Source: Reichenbachiella sp. 5M10 (GTDB lineage: Bacteria; Bacteroidota; Bacteroidia; Cytophagales; Cyclobacteriaceae). Taken from it: DNA of 64,000 nt. Shown here one piece after another: positions 52,834-63,800 of the stretch. Below the pieces are notes generated by a model, which was not told where the DNA came from, ran no database searches, and saw only the letters and a list, made by a program, of their open reading frames with translations. The stretch spans positions 1,554,501 through 1,618,500 of the forward strand of contig NZ_MDGR01000007.1 in assembly GCF_002742335.1 (NCBI RefSeq), written 5' to 3'. The position numbers were made by a program, and so were the translations under genes. Each line of letters opens with the position of its first letter. Positions within the stretch are counted from its first letter, which is position 1.

Positions 52834-54525
52834 CTAATTCAATAATAACAGGATACGGGTGTTGAGCCCAGAAGTGTAGCCCTGCTCTCCAAGTTGGTCA
52901 AGTTGGATATAGCGAAAATTAAAACTGACATTGGCGTATTCTGTGGGCCACCAGTTGAGCCCGGCTGAATAAATATTCATGATGCCGTGGTTGATGCTTC
53001 GGCTATTGGTGTCGTAGTGGGAGTAGCGAGCGGTCAGTTCCCAAGCACCACGTCCACCTTGGGTGACACCTATAGCTACTGGAATGGGACTGACGGTTCC
53101 GTTTTTGTAGCGGTAGGCGCGGCGTTCTCCACTGAGTACCCAAGAGCCTGTGGTTTGGAAGGTAGTGTAAGTGAGCCGTTCGCCTCCCGTGACATCCAAT
53201 TGGTTGATGATGTATTCGGAAAAGACCCAAAAGGGCCCAGTGATGAAACCTATTTCGGTATCAATCAGATTCATGCTATTTGTTTGGATTGCCCCCGTTT
53301 GGATGAAGCTGACGGATTTGTCAAATTCAGGCGTGATGCCGTATTGCGCACCACTATGTCCGTTGGAGTACCGATTGCCTATGCCAAGATGGATGAGTTC
53401 GTTGCTGGTCTTGGAAGCCCATGGTACACCGGTAATTCTTGCTGCGATGACGGATTCGGTGTTTTCAAAATCCGTATCTTTTTCGAGCCAAGGGTTGAAT
53501 GCTCCTAACGCCCAAGAGATTCGTTGCTTTAGAAGGTTGCCACTGAGTTGGGCGCCTATGTTCCTACCTGGCTGGAAGGCGTCCGAGGTTCTTTCTTGCA
53601 TGGAGTTGAAAAGAGATGAAGGAATGCGCTCCAAAGACATGGGTTCTTTTTGTTTGCCTATGCTGAGGACAATTTGCTTGGGCAATGGGATGTCGAGTCG
53701 ATAGTCATAAAACGTCAAGTTGTTGAGATCACTGCCTTCAAATCCTTTTTCGAATGCATTGGTGGCTAAAAATACGGTGTAGGTCCACGGCTTTTTCATG
53801 AGCTTGACTGTCCCTATTGCGCCAAAGCGGAGTCCGCGGATTTCTCCTCCCGCGTTGGGCTGTAGTTTGCCGACTTGGTTTTTACTTTCTTCATTTTGCG
53901 AAAGCCAATACAGGCGATCCATGGCCAGTGCTGCGAAGAAGAGCCCTTTGAAGTTTTTGGTATTCCAGTGGTTCCATTTGCTGCCGTCGCTGTAGTTGAC
54001 AGGTAGAGCGATGGGGGGAGGGCTGTATGCAAACCACCGTAGACGTGAATAGGGGTCCTTGGGGGTGTCGATTTCGCTATTGTCCTCTTCGAGGCGATTG
54101 ATGCGGATCGATCCATCGTTGATCGCAAAGGTGATGTACGGGTCCATATCGAGCCAAATGTCAAAGTTCTTGCGTGGGTCGCTGTTGAGGATGATGAAGC
54201 GAGGAGTGGTGTCAATGGTAAGGTTGCCGACGAGGTACCCATCATTTGCATTCAATACGATGGCTTGGTCTGGCTTGGCAAGGCTCTCTTGAGAAACCAA
54301 CTCTAGTTTGTCATCGATGATCATCAAATCCGCGTGGTAGAGCGAGGAGTCCGAACTGCTCGTCAATATGTTGACATTTCGGATGAGTAGTGTATGATGG
54401 TTTGACGTTTGAGCCGATACACTATGAGACAGGTGCAGTATAAATATCATATAGCCTGCAAGGGCAAGTATATATGCATGCCAAGCTCGCGGGACTGCTG
54501 GCAAGTAGGCTGGAGTTTGGTTCAT
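52834..54525 (-). CDS. Porin with N-terminal amidohydrolase-like beta-sandwich
   Basis: Start set at ATG 54525 (MNQTPAYLPAVPRAW), giving 563 residues with a signal peptide ending near residue 39 (SVSAQ). Residues about 45-147 read like the composite beta-sandwich of amidohydrolases (LLIRNVNILTSSSDSS, then PRFIILNSDPRKNFDI and FAINDGSIRIN), yet the metal-binding TIM barrel is absent. From about 190 the sequence is an OprO/OprP-like phosphate-selective porin (FKGLFFAALAMDRLYW and FQPGRNIGAQLSG) ending in short strands with a hydrophobic terminus. It should form an outer membrane channel; the N-terminal domain may be a periplasmic docking module. Confidence 0.82.
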   Translation of the reverse strand: MNQTPAYLPAVPRAWHAYILALAGYMIFILHLSHSVSAQTSNHHTLLIRNVNILTSSSDSSLYHADLMIIDDKLELVSQESLAKPDQAIVLNANDGYLVGNLTIDTTPRFIILNSDPRKNFDIWLDMDPYITFAINDGSIRINRLEEDNSEIDTPKDPYSRLRWFAYSPPPIALPVNYSDGSKWNHWNTKNFKGLFFAALAMDRLYWLSQNEESKNQVGKLQPNAGGEIRGLRFGAIGTVKLMKKPWTYTVFLATNAFEKGFEGSDLNNLTFYDYRLDIPLPKQIVLSIGKQKEPMSLERIPSSLFNSMQERTSDAFQPGRNIGAQLSGNLLKQRISWALGAFNPWLEKDTDFENTESVIAARITGVPWASKTSNELIHLGIGNRYSNGHSGAQYGITPEFDKSVSFIQTGAIQTNSMNLIDTEIGFITGPFWVFSEYIINQLDVTGGERLTYTTFQTTGSWVLSGERRAYRYKNGTVSPIPVAIGVTQGGRGAWELTARYSHYDTNSRSINHGIMNIYSAGLNWWPTEYANVSFNFRYIQLDQLGEQGYTSGLNTRILLLLN

Positions 54526-54664
54526 AGGATAAAGTGATCTTGGGTATGTCAAGATCACTGTCTATAATATTAGCCAATTATTTATCTGAGTACAAGCTTT
54601 TTATAGGGGTTTCTTTCTCGAGTTTGATGATTTAGAAATTGTAAGAGAATGTCGAGTAGAACCA

Positions 54665-55669
54665 CTATCCTTTTGGGAAATACAGTGGGACCAAACTTTT
54701 GATTTTGTCTAGAGTCTCCTGTACCGTGAGGTTACTCATGCCTCCAGCGGCGTTGGCATGTCCTCCTCCTTCAAAATGTTCGGCAGCCAGTAGGTTGACA
54801 GGGTTATTTTCTCCTTTGGAACGGAAGGATATTTTGATGATGCCATCACGCTCGGTAAACATGATGGCGGCCTTCATACCTCGTATGGACAGGGCGAGAT
54901 TGGCCAGACTGTCTGTGTCTCCTTTTTTGAAATTGTACTGGGCTAGTTCTTCTTTGGTCAAGGGAACAATAGCCACATGATAGTCTTCCATGATTTCTAG
55001 TTTTTCGCTCATGGCATAGCCTTGTAGACGCATTCGACTCTCCGTATTGTTGTCGTTGAGCGCTTCGTGGATGAGGTGATGCTTCACCCCAGCGGCCAAT
55101 AGCTTGGCGATCAATTCGTGGGTGCGAGGGGCGACGGCAGGGAAACGAAAGCTCCCTGTGTCAGTCAATATACCGAGGTATAAGGGGGTGCCGATGTTTT
55201 CGTCGAGTAGGTCGATGTGTCCAGACTGATCTATGAGCTCCACGATCAACTGCGCGGTAGACGAGGCAGAGGTGTCCGATACAGCCAATGTGGGAAAGTC
55301 CTGGGGATTGAGGTGGTGATCAATCATTATTTTCTTGCAGGTAGCTGCTTCCAATAAGGATTGCATCTCTGGTCCTACTCTGTCCGTCCCGTTGTAATCC
55401 AAGCAAAAGATCAAATCTGCTGTCTCAAAAGCTTCGGTCACTTGCTCGGGGTGATCAGTCATCAGTAGGATGTTGGAAGTGTCCAGCCAGTAGAGAAAGT
55501 CAGGTGCTGCGTCCGGGTGACATACTACAGCTGACTTGCCCAATTTTTCTATGAAATGTAGCAGGCCTAAGGAAGACCCCACCGAGTCCCCATCGGCAGA
55601 TTTGTGTGCGGTAATGACGATGTGAGAAGCGGCAAGTATCTCTGCCTCGATTTGTTTGTAGATGTTCAT
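54665..55669 (-). CDS. nrnA: DHH family oligoribonuclease / PAP phosphatase
   Basis: A 334-residue phosphoesterase. The catalytic motifs are HKSADGDSVGSSLGL near residue 20, the CLDYNG Asp, IMIDHHLNP (DHH) near 120, and the DHHA1 motif FEGGGHANAAGG near 310. NrnA degrades nanoRNA to mononucleotides and dephosphorylates 3'-phosphoadenosine 5'-phosphate, a by-product of sulfate assimilation. Monocistronic in this window. Confidence 0.94.
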   Translation of the reverse strand: MNIYKQIEAEILAASHIVITAHKSADGDSVGSSLGLLHFIEKLGKSAVVCHPDAAPDFLYWLDTSNILLMTDHPEQVTEAFETADLIFCLDYNGTDRVGPEMQSLLEAATCKKIMIDHHLNPQDFPTLAVSDTSASSTAQLIVELIDQSGHIDLLDENIGTPLYLGILTDTGSFRFPAVAPRTHELIAKLLAAGVKHHLIHEALNDNNTESRMRLQGYAMSEKLEIMEDYHVAIVPLTKEELAQYNFKKGDTDSLANLALSIRGMKAAIMFTERDGIIKISFRSKGENNPVNLLAAEHFEGGGHANAAGGMSNLTVQETLDKIKSLVPLYFPKG

Positions 55670-55880
55670 CCGAATATGCTTTTGAGGGGTAGTCCCGTGT
55701 TGAGCGCAAACTTACTCCGACTACATAGAAAAGCCTTCGATTTTTTTCGCATAGTGATGCTTTTTTAGTTGACCTTGCTACTTTAGCCAAAGGACTTTGT
55801 CTTGGATGGGCTGGTGTACGGTGCATTGCTACGTCGTCCTACAATCAGTGTGGTTTTTACTTTGTTAATCTACTTAAGAG

Positions 55881-57806
55881 ATGAGAACTGATGTCGTCGC
55901 AGGTGTGTTTTTAATACTGCATTTGACTTGTGTGTCGTGGGGGTATGGACAAGAGGAGGTGGATAGCTTACAGCAGATTATATCTCGTGATCATAGAGAT
56001 ACGTCTGCGGTGATTGCTCTGAATAGCCTTTCCAAAGTATATTATTATGCGGGGAATGATTCATCTATCGTAGTAGGGCAAAAGGCTGTGTCTATCGCAA
56101 AAAACATTAGTTATCACGAAGGACTGAGCAAAGCATATTATATGCTGGGCTTGAATCAACATGTTTTAGGGCAGTTTGAACTTGCCTTGAGTTATTATGA
56201 CAGTTCGTTGAGATGTAGTGAGCAAACCAACGATTCTACTTTGCTTACTTATATACTAAAACAGGTTGGCAAAGTATACAGTGATAAGGGGGATTTCACC
56301 AAAGCACTGGATAATTACCTGGAATCCTTAAAGATAAGGCGTATCCTAGGTGACACGCTAGGTGCAGCCGCAGTGCTCAATAATATTGGTACCGTCTATT
56401 GGCGTCAAAACAACTATGACAAGGCACTGAGCTATTATCAGCAAACATTGGAAATAGAGAAGTCCATGGGGGCTTTCACCGAGCAAGCATCCACGCTGGG
56501 CAATATTGGACTGATTTATATGAGCCTTGAGGATTACCCCAAAGCGTTGAACTATTGTTTGAACTCCTATAATCTGTTGGACTCCTTGGGAGAGCAATGT
56601 CGGTTGCTCTATCCTGCAATTAATATGGGACAAACGTACCTCGAGTTAGATAGTTTGGATGAGGCACTTCAGTATCTGCAAACCAGTCATGACTTGTCTG
56701 TAGCGTGCAATATTCCTGAAGGGGGGTGTCAGTCTTTGTATTCTATAGGACAAATCTATTTTAAGCAGGGACTATACGACCTTGCCGAGCAAAAATGGAA
56801 AGAGGGGTATGAGCTAGCAGAAGAGTATGACTTAAAAACCTCCAAAATGAGTTTAGCCGAGTCGCTATTTGAGTTGTACAAATCCAAAGGTGCTTCTGAT
56901 CAAGCCTTGCATTATTTGGAGATCACGTTCAAACTCAATAGTGAACTTTTCAATGAAGAGATGACTGAGCAGCTGACGACATTGGAGCTCAACTATGCAT
57001 TCGAGCAGGAGCGTGACTCACTGGAGTTTCAAAAGCAATCCGAATTGCTGTCGGTCAATGCCCAACTAGATCAGCAGCGGTTGATGAAGTATGTAACGAT
57101 AGCTGGGTTTATGATTGCATTGATTTTTGTTTTTGTGATCTATCGCTACTATCGACTGAGTCAAAAAGCTAAATCCATTTTGGAAAAGAAAAATAAAACG
57201 ATCTCTGAGGCACTAGACGAGCGTGAGGTGCTACTTCGTGAGATTCATCACCGAGTCAAGAACAACCTACAGGTCGTGAGCAGTTTGCTCAATATCCAGT
57301 CCAAATATTTGAATGACGAGCTGGCCAAGAAAGCCGTACTGGAGGGGAGGAATAGAGTACAGTCCATGGCATTGGTTCATGAAAAGCTGTACCAATCCGA
57401 AAATATGTCCCAAGTGAATGTCAAAGAATATCTACAAGAGTTGGCCAATGCGCTGTTTCAATCCTATGATGTGTCCGAAGATAGAGTGAGATTGTCAAGT
57501 CAGATAGAGGTAGTAGACTTATCGATCGACACGACGATTCAGATTGGGTTGATTATCAACGAGCTCGTGTCCAATGCCTTGAAATATGCTTTTCCTGATA
57601 CCAAACAAGGGGTGGTTTCTCTATCTCTCCGAAAAGTAGAGGGGATTCATGAACTAGAAGTCTCGGACGATGGTGTGGGTATAGCTTCACCAGATGATCT
57701 ATTGAAGTCTTATGGCTATAGGATTGTAAGGTCCATATCTAGAGGACTGGGAGGGACGATCACGATGCAGCATGATCAGGGGACTTTTTTTAGACTAACG
57801 TTCTAA
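55881..57806 (+). CDS. TPR sensor histidine kinase (HisKA_2 type)
   Basis: A 641-residue membrane kinase. After a signal peptide (to about residue 24) come periplasmic TPR repeats (about 40-370, including YDKALSYYQQTLEIEK and YPKALNYCLN), one transmembrane helix near 403-423, a coiled coil, then the phosphoacceptor motif REIHHRVKNNLQVVSSLLNIQ with H456 and an HATPase domain whose N box is INELVSNALKYAF and G box ending SDDGVGI. It forms a two-component pair with the LytTR regulator gene that starts 3 bases later. The TPR part suggests a protein or peptide signal; the signal itself is unknown. Confidence 0.93.
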   Translation: MRTDVVAGVFLILHLTCVSWGYGQEEVDSLQQIISRDHRDTSAVIALNSLSKVYYYAGNDSSIVVGQKAVSIAKNISYHEGLSKAYYMLGLNQHVLGQFELALSYYDSSLRCSEQTNDSTLLTYILKQVGKVYSDKGDFTKALDNYLESLKIRRILGDTLGAAAVLNNIGTVYWRQNNYDKALSYYQQTLEIEKSMGAFTEQASTLGNIGLIYMSLEDYPKALNYCLNSYNLLDSLGEQCRLLYPAINMGQTYLELDSLDEALQYLQTSHDLSVACNIPEGGCQSLYSIGQIYFKQGLYDLAEQKWKEGYELAEEYDLKTSKMSLAESLFELYKSKGASDQALHYLEITFKLNSELFNEEMTEQLTTLELNYAFEQERDSLEFQKQSELLSVNAQLDQQRLMKYVTIAGFMIALIFVFVIYRYYRLSQKAKSILEKKNKTISEALDEREVLLREIHHRVKNNLQVVSSLLNIQSKYLNDELAKKAVLEGRNRVQSMALVHEKLYQSENMSQVNVKEYLQELANALFQSYDVSEDRVRLSSQIEVVDLSIDTTIQIGLIINELVSNALKYAFPDTKQGVVSLSLRKVEGIHELEVSDDGVGIASPDDLLKSYGYRIVRSISRGLGGTITMQHDQGTFFRLTF

Positions 57807-57808
57807 TT

Positions 57809-58525
57809 ATGAGTGAAAAACGAAGAGTATTGATCGTAGAGGATCAGCCGATTATTGCAGATGATATAGCGATTTGCTTGGAGCAAATGGGACATGAGGT
57901 GGTGGATATATGTGATTCGGCAGACCAGGCGTTGATGGCTTTGGATCAGCATGACATACAGTTGATTCTGTTGGATATCAAGATCAAAGGGGACAAAGAT
58001 GGGATTCAACTCGCGCAGCTCATCCGCCAAAAGACAATGATACCTTTTGTATTCATTTCATCTCTATATGATAAAACCACGATCACTCGTGCCAAAAATG
58101 CCGAACCCTCTGGGTATATCGTCAAGCCCTTCAAAGATGAAGATATTCAAGTCGCAGTGGATATGGCATTTGCCAAAAATAAAATCGAGCGTGTGAGCAG
58201 ACCTAATACAGAGCAACTCAATTTGTTCGTCAGGGAAAAGAATGCCATCGTACCACTAGATTTCAATCAGATATTGTACATAGAAGCATCGGACAACTAT
58301 TCCATTTTTTATACAGAAGGAGACAAGCATGTAGTGTCTCAGACACTCAAGAATGTAGAGGAGAAACTCAGCAACCAGGGGTATTGCCGCATTCATAAGA
58401 CCTTTCTGGTGAACTTGAGGAAAATCGACCGTATCGAAAATAGTGTGGTTTTTGTCGACGGCAGCCCGTTGCCTATTGGTAAGGTGTATAGAAAGTCCTT
58501 CATGGATCGTTTGACTGTGTTTTAG
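57809..58525 (+). CDS. LytTR response regulator
   Basis: A 238-residue regulator. The receiver has the phosphorylation site D56 (LILLDIKIKG) and the conserved K106 (YIVKPFKDED); the DNA-binding LytTR domain spans about 140-238, with LNLFVREKNAIVPLDFNQILYIEASDNYS and a terminal VNLRKIDRIENSVVFV. It is paired with the TPR kinase 3 bases upstream. Likely targets are envelope or surface genes near by, for example the hydrolase-AraC fusion downstream, but no operator is visible. Confidence 0.95.
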   Translation: MSEKRRVLIVEDQPIIADDIAICLEQMGHEVVDICDSADQALMALDQHDIQLILLDIKIKGDKDGIQLAQLIRQKTMIPFVFISSLYDKTTITRAKNAEPSGYIVKPFKDEDIQVAVDMAFAKNKIERVSRPNTEQLNLFVREKNAIVPLDFNQILYIEASDNYSIFYTEGDKHVVSQTLKNVEEKLSNQGYCRIHKTFLVNLRKIDRIENSVVFVDGSPLPIGKVYRKSFMDRLTVF

Positions 58526-58756
58526 GGGCGTTTACTCACTGAATGTTCCGTTTGCCCCAATTTATTGGATAAGGATTCGTTCTGGATCTAATTTAGTGGA
58601 ATATAGTCTTTTGCACCTAGTTTTGGGTTGGGTTGTAAAGTCTTAAAAACGAGAAACATAACCGCACTGATTCACGCCGTATTATACATGTAGCACAAGG
58701 TCAATGGCCCGCTACAGTTTTTTCTAGAGTGATCACCGTGCCGAACGATTGAGTAG

Positions 58757-60469
58757 ATGAAGCCAGCAACACAATACACCAAGAGTGGGCATATCAATAT
58801 AGCCTATCAAGTATATGGATCAGGGCCGATCGATTTGGTCTATATTCCTGGATGGGTTTCTAATATAGATTGGATGTGGGCATGTCCTGAGTTGGTTTAT
58901 TTTTTCGAGGAGTTGGGCAAGTTTGCTCAAGTCATATTGTTTGACAAGCGAGGGACAGGGTTGTCAGATCGTATCGTAGAGCTATCAACCATCGAGGAAC
59001 GAATGGATGATATCAGGGCAGTGATGGATGCTGTAGGTTCTCCGAAGGCCGTATTGTTTGGACACTCAGAGGGAGGCTCTGTATCGGCATTGTTTGCAGC
59101 GACTTACCCGAACCGAACGATATCTTTGATCACATTTGGCGTGTTTGCCAAACGAAGGTATAGTCCTGACTACCCATGGGCACCTACGGATGACGAACGT
59201 CAGAAAGTCTACGACATGATCGAAAACAGCTGGGGGAGTGGTGAAATGGGGTTGGAATCTCTCGCACCTTCGCAGGCCAACAATAAGGTTTTTATGGATT
59301 GGTTGGCTAATTATTTTCGATCTGGTGCTAGCCCAAGTGCCGCCATGGTGCTGACCAAAATGAATACAGAGGTGGATATTGTGGATATCCTAGGCTCTAT
59401 CAAAGTACCTACTTTGCTCCTGCAGCGCACGCAGGATGTAGATGTCAAAATACAAGAAGGAAGATTTGTCGCAGACCGCATAGAGGATTCTATCTTTGTC
59501 GAGTTAGAAGGGAGTGATCACTTGTTTTGGGCAGGTAATACCGAAGAGGTTTTAGAAGAGATACGGGCATTTGTGACTCATGTGACACCAAAGAGGAATT
59601 ATCAAAAAAGACTTCTTACCATCTTGGCTGGACGGGTTCTTCCATCAGAAGACATGAGTCATCAAGATATTGTTGGCCAATTTGTGACGCAGTATCGTGG
59701 CAGTATTATCCAATATGATCAAGGTGTTTTTGTTGCAACTTTCGAGGGGCCGAGTAAGGCGGTACACTGTAGCCTCGAACTACAAAAAGTATCGAAAGGT
59801 GTAGCGGTAGAATTGGCCATAGGCATCCATATTCTAGAAGGAGCAGTAGACGAAGCACGTTTTGTTCATGATGAAACAGTACTGTGTGTAAAGGAGATCA
59901 TAAAACATACCGAGCCCAATCAAATATTGATCACACAAACGGTGAAAAACCTGCTCTCTGGGGCAGGTTTGAATGTCGTCCAACATGCGTCAATTTTTGA
60001 AACAGGTTCTAATGACAAATTGCAGCTGTTTAGCGTGATAGATCATTCAAGAATGGATTACAATCAAGACGACGGCAGAGTACACACTGTTCCAAAAAAA
60101 GGATTGTTTTTGGAGAATGTCTTACAAAGTATCGAAAGGCACATACATGATGAGGATTTTGGAGTAGAGATGTTGTGTAGCGAAGTAGGGGTCGGTGAGC
60201 GTCAGTTGCAACGAAAGCTCAAGGCCATTACCAACAAGTCTCCCAATCAACTGATCAACTCGGTACGACTTCATCGGGCCAAAGAACTGATTCTTGGTCG
60301 TCATGGTTTCAATATCACCGAAATCGCTTTTAAAATGGGGTTCTCCAACCCATCCTACTTTTCTAAATGTTTTAAGAAAGAATTTGACTTGTCTCCCTCA
60401 GAGTTGTTGCAAAGAGAAAATCAGTACGCGCCGGTTGCTAAAACCATAGCAGTATCAGATATGCTGTAA
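58757..60469 (+). CDS. Alpha/beta-hydrolase, cyclase-like and AraC DNA-binding fusion
   Basis: A 570-residue three-part protein. Residues 10-275 are an alpha/beta hydrolase with nucleophile S104 in FGHSEGGSV, acid D226 or D228 and His in GSDHLFWAG (H255). Residues about 283-427 align with a class III nucleotidyl cyclase domain (GVFVATFEGPSKAVHCSLEL, then AIGIHILEG and ILITQTVKNLLSG) but the first metal-binding Asp region (here ILAGRVLPSEDMSH) lacks the usual DIVGST, so it is probably catalytically dead and may bind a ligand. Residues about 450-555 form an AraC-type helix-turn-helix pair (ITEIAFKMGFSNPSYFSKCFKKEF). No signal peptide: cytoplasmic. Confidence 0.9.
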   Translation: MKPATQYTKSGHINIAYQVYGSGPIDLVYIPGWVSNIDWMWACPELVYFFEELGKFAQVILFDKRGTGLSDRIVELSTIEERMDDIRAVMDAVGSPKAVLFGHSEGGSVSALFAATYPNRTISLITFGVFAKRRYSPDYPWAPTDDERQKVYDMIENSWGSGEMGLESLAPSQANNKVFMDWLANYFRSGASPSAAMVLTKMNTEVDIVDILGSIKVPTLLLQRTQDVDVKIQEGRFVADRIEDSIFVELEGSDHLFWAGNTEEVLEEIRAFVTHVTPKRNYQKRLLTILAGRVLPSEDMSHQDIVGQFVTQYRGSIIQYDQGVFVATFEGPSKAVHCSLELQKVSKGVAVELAIGIHILEGAVDEARFVHDETVLCVKEIIKHTEPNQILITQTVKNLLSGAGLNVVQHASIFETGSNDKLQLFSVIDHSRMDYNQDDGRVHTVPKKGLFLENVLQSIERHIHDEDFGVEMLCSEVGVGERQLQRKLKAITNKSPNQLINSVRLHRAKELILGRHGFNITEIAFKMGFSNPSYFSKCFKKEFDLSPSELLQRENQYAPVAKTIAVSDML

Positions 60470-60830
60470 GTGAGAGGATTTCTATGTCGGAATTGTTAAA
60501 GGATTCGGCGGATTTGTGATAGTCCGTTAGTAGCTGATCACCCTAATTTTACTTCTATCAAATGTATTGAAAAATGAGAGTACTGGTTCATGTAAACTGA
60601 GCTGTAGTATGATAAAAATCAAGACCCACAACACAAAATCGTTTTGGTTGAATCCAGTGGATTTGGCTTTTGGGTGACTCTCAGAGTCACCCTTTTTTAA
60701 ACGCGTAGTAGCGACAGCATGGAGGGCGTTTTTGTACGTCCTGAATGGTAGGCGCTATGGACTCCTTCATTTACAACAATTAACCAACTAAGATTTAAAT
60801 AATGATCCATCTAAAATTATACAGACAGCT
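60470..60830. other. 361-base intergenic region with terminator
   Basis: Contains the terminator at 60672-60698 that probably serves the hydrolase-AraC gene, and, beyond it, the likely promoter region of the surface protein gene. A 22-codon frame at 60609-60677 ends inside the terminator stem and is not considered a gene. Confidence 0.6.
60672..60698 (+). terminator. Rho-independent terminator
   Basis: Perfect stem GGGTGACTC / GAGTCACCC with the loop TCA, followed by six T. It lies about 200 bases after the hydrolase-AraC fusion gene. Confidence 0.9.
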
Positions 60831-63800
60831 ATGAAAAATTCATTTCTATCTATTGTCATGAGTCTCATGCTTTTTCAACCGCTATTGGCTCAAGAAGATT
60901 TTCAACCATTTGTCACCTCATGGAAACTCAGTGCTATTGATGAAAGTGTCACTATAGCACTGAATGCGAGTTTTACCTATGATTTTACCTATGCATGGGT
61001 ACATGAGGGGGACACTATATCTGACGGTGCACATCAGTCGGTAGATGGTGATTTTGCTACCGTTTTTTCGGCGGCTGACTTCTCTGCTTTTGGACTTACT
61101 GAACCTGATACTGTTGAGCTATACATCGCAGGTGTATTTCCTCATCTCACAGGCTATACCAAGGCCCAATTGGTGGATGTAAATCAATGGGGGGATATTG
61201 TCTGGGGAAGTTTCAATCAAACCTTTGCAAATTGGGGAGGAAGGACATTCTCAGCTACTGATGCGCCCATTTTGAGTAGTGATGGGGTGAGTTTTTTTAG
61301 GATTTTTCGGCAATCAGGTAGTTTCAATGGAGATCTCAGTCATTGGGATGTAAGCAACGTTAGTGCTTTTAATGAGGCGTTTCAAAGTGCCAGTTCTTTC
61401 AATTCCGATCTAGGCTCTTGGGAGTTGTCCAGGGTCACAAATTTCGGAAATTCTTTTAATGGAGCCAGTAAGTTTCAAGGGCATGGTTTGAGTCAGTGGG
61501 ATGTGAGTCATGTGACTAGGTTTAATAGTGCTTTTAATAACACAGATATTTCATCCACTACGTACGACGATATTTTGATCAGCTGGTCTCAATTGGCTTT
61601 GCAGAGCAATGTGACTTTATCTGCGAGTGGTACTCAATATTGTTCGGTACAGGCAGAAAATGCCAGAGCCGTTCTTATCAATGATTTTGGTTGGACCATA
61701 GGGGATGCTGGGGCAGCCTGTTCTGATGAAAGCGACATAGTAGCGTTTGATGTCACGAAACAGCTAAGTTGTGAAATCGATGCAGAAAATCATACCGTGA
61801 CGGTAACAATAGCCAAAACGGATGACCGCACCAGTTTTTCTCCAGTGATTGCTACCTCTACAAATAGTCAAGTTTCTCCAGCTAGTGGAGAACTGCAGGA
61901 TTTTTCGGCGCCCGTTATCTATACAGTGACTGCAGAAAATGGTAGCGAGCAGGAGTGGGTCGTGACGATCGAAAATGCCATACTTCTCAGTACCGATACT
62001 GACATAGTGCAATTTGATTTGGTGCCAAATGAGGGGGTGGCTATGATCGATCATAGCAATTTTACTGTACAGATTATTCAAGACAATTTGATAGAGGACA
62101 TTACGCCAGATATCCAATTGTCTCCAGGTGCGTCCGTTTTTCCGGCGATAGGAGAGACGATCAGTTTGACGGGTAGTGATGTCATCGAATACACCGTGAC
62201 AGCCGAGGATGGGGTTACCCAGCAAGTGTGGCAGGTGAGCCGATTAGATTTTTTGCCATTTGTTAGCAGTTGGGAGGTAGAGGATGAGCCTATTACACTG
62301 CTTTTAGATGATGCGTATGCATATGATTTTGTGTACCTCTGGTATGAGGGTGGGAGTTTGGTGAAGAAGGGGCGACATAGTAGCGAGAGTGGAGATTTTG
62401 TTTCAGACTTACCTCCTGGAGACTATCGTTTACAGATTTACCAAGAATTTCCTCACTTGATCGTAGAAGCTGATGCGATGGACTATTTGCTAGATGTATC
62501 TAGTTGGGGAGATGTCGTGTGGGGAAGTATGCGTGGGAGTTTTGAAAGCTGGGGTGGAGAGCGTTTCACGGCAACCGATGTGCCAGATCTAAGCCTCGTT
62601 TCGGATATGACAGAGATGTTCAAGGATGCCAGAAATTTCAATCAGGATTTGGCCATTTGGAGTATTGGTCATGTGAGCGATATGACAGGTTTGTTTAGTC
62701 AATCAGGGATGTCTTTGTTCAATTTTGATAAGACCCTAATCGGCTGGTCCGAACAGGAGGTTCAAGCGAATGTGAATTTAGGAGCAGCTGGATTGGTCTA
62801 CTGCCGTGGGGAAGAGGCTCTTGCCAAACTGCAAACTGATTTTGGATGGGCAATTGTTACGGAGGGGCAGTTATGCCACGATTTTTGCTCTGGAGCCATC
62901 ACCGTTTCTATTGGAGAGACAGTATCTGGTAATACGACGTTTGCCACCAATGACTCAAATGTAGCTTCCGATTGCGGATCCAATATTGTAGAAGATGGTG
63001 ACGATGAAGACAGGTCAGTCGGTGTCTGGTATCGCATAGTAGGTAATGGAGAGACTATTACACTAAACACTTGCAACGGAGGGTTGTATGATTTTGATGA
63101 TACGAGTTTGAGCGTATATACTGGGTCGTGTAGTGCAGGGCTACAGTGTTTTGCAGGCAATGAAGATGGAGAGCAAGAGGGTTGTGGTGCTAGTGGGTAT
63201 TTGGCTAAACTAAGTTTCAACTCGCTAGTAGATGAGGAATATTTTGTTTTAGTAGATGGCTATGGGTCGAGTAGGGGAGAGTTCGATCTTGCGGTATCAA
63301 GCCAGCCTACCAGCCCTCCCCCCGCCAATGACAACTGCGAGGGAGCAGAAGTGCTGACGGTATTTGCAGAGGGAACAGGGACTCCTACAAATGGAACCAA
63401 TACGCATGCGACAACAGCTCCTGAACCTCAAGGATGTGATCAGTACGGGACTGTCAATGATGTATGGTACCGATTCAATTCGGGAACTAATGTAGAGGTG
63501 TCCGTTACGGTTGCATTGACGGATACTGATGTTGACGGGCCACTGGTAGTGGCAGAATCAATCCAAATTGACGGATATGAAACATGTGGTGGAGAGTCCT
63601 TAGATATATGCGAGAGTGAAGGAACTTTCTCTATGGAGGTAGTGCCTAATACCGACTATCTGCTGCAGTTATGGAACGGGATTGATAGAGAAGGCACATT
63701 TACCATTCAAATCAATGACGGCCCCAATACCGCTGCTACGATCGATGATGTTGAGGTGTCGTTGAGTCGCTTTGCTACCAATGGCAGTGTAGTAGAAACG

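Noticed and set aside
60609-60677. 22-codon frame upstream of the surface protein gene
   Set aside because: It ends inside the terminator stem and has no supporting context.
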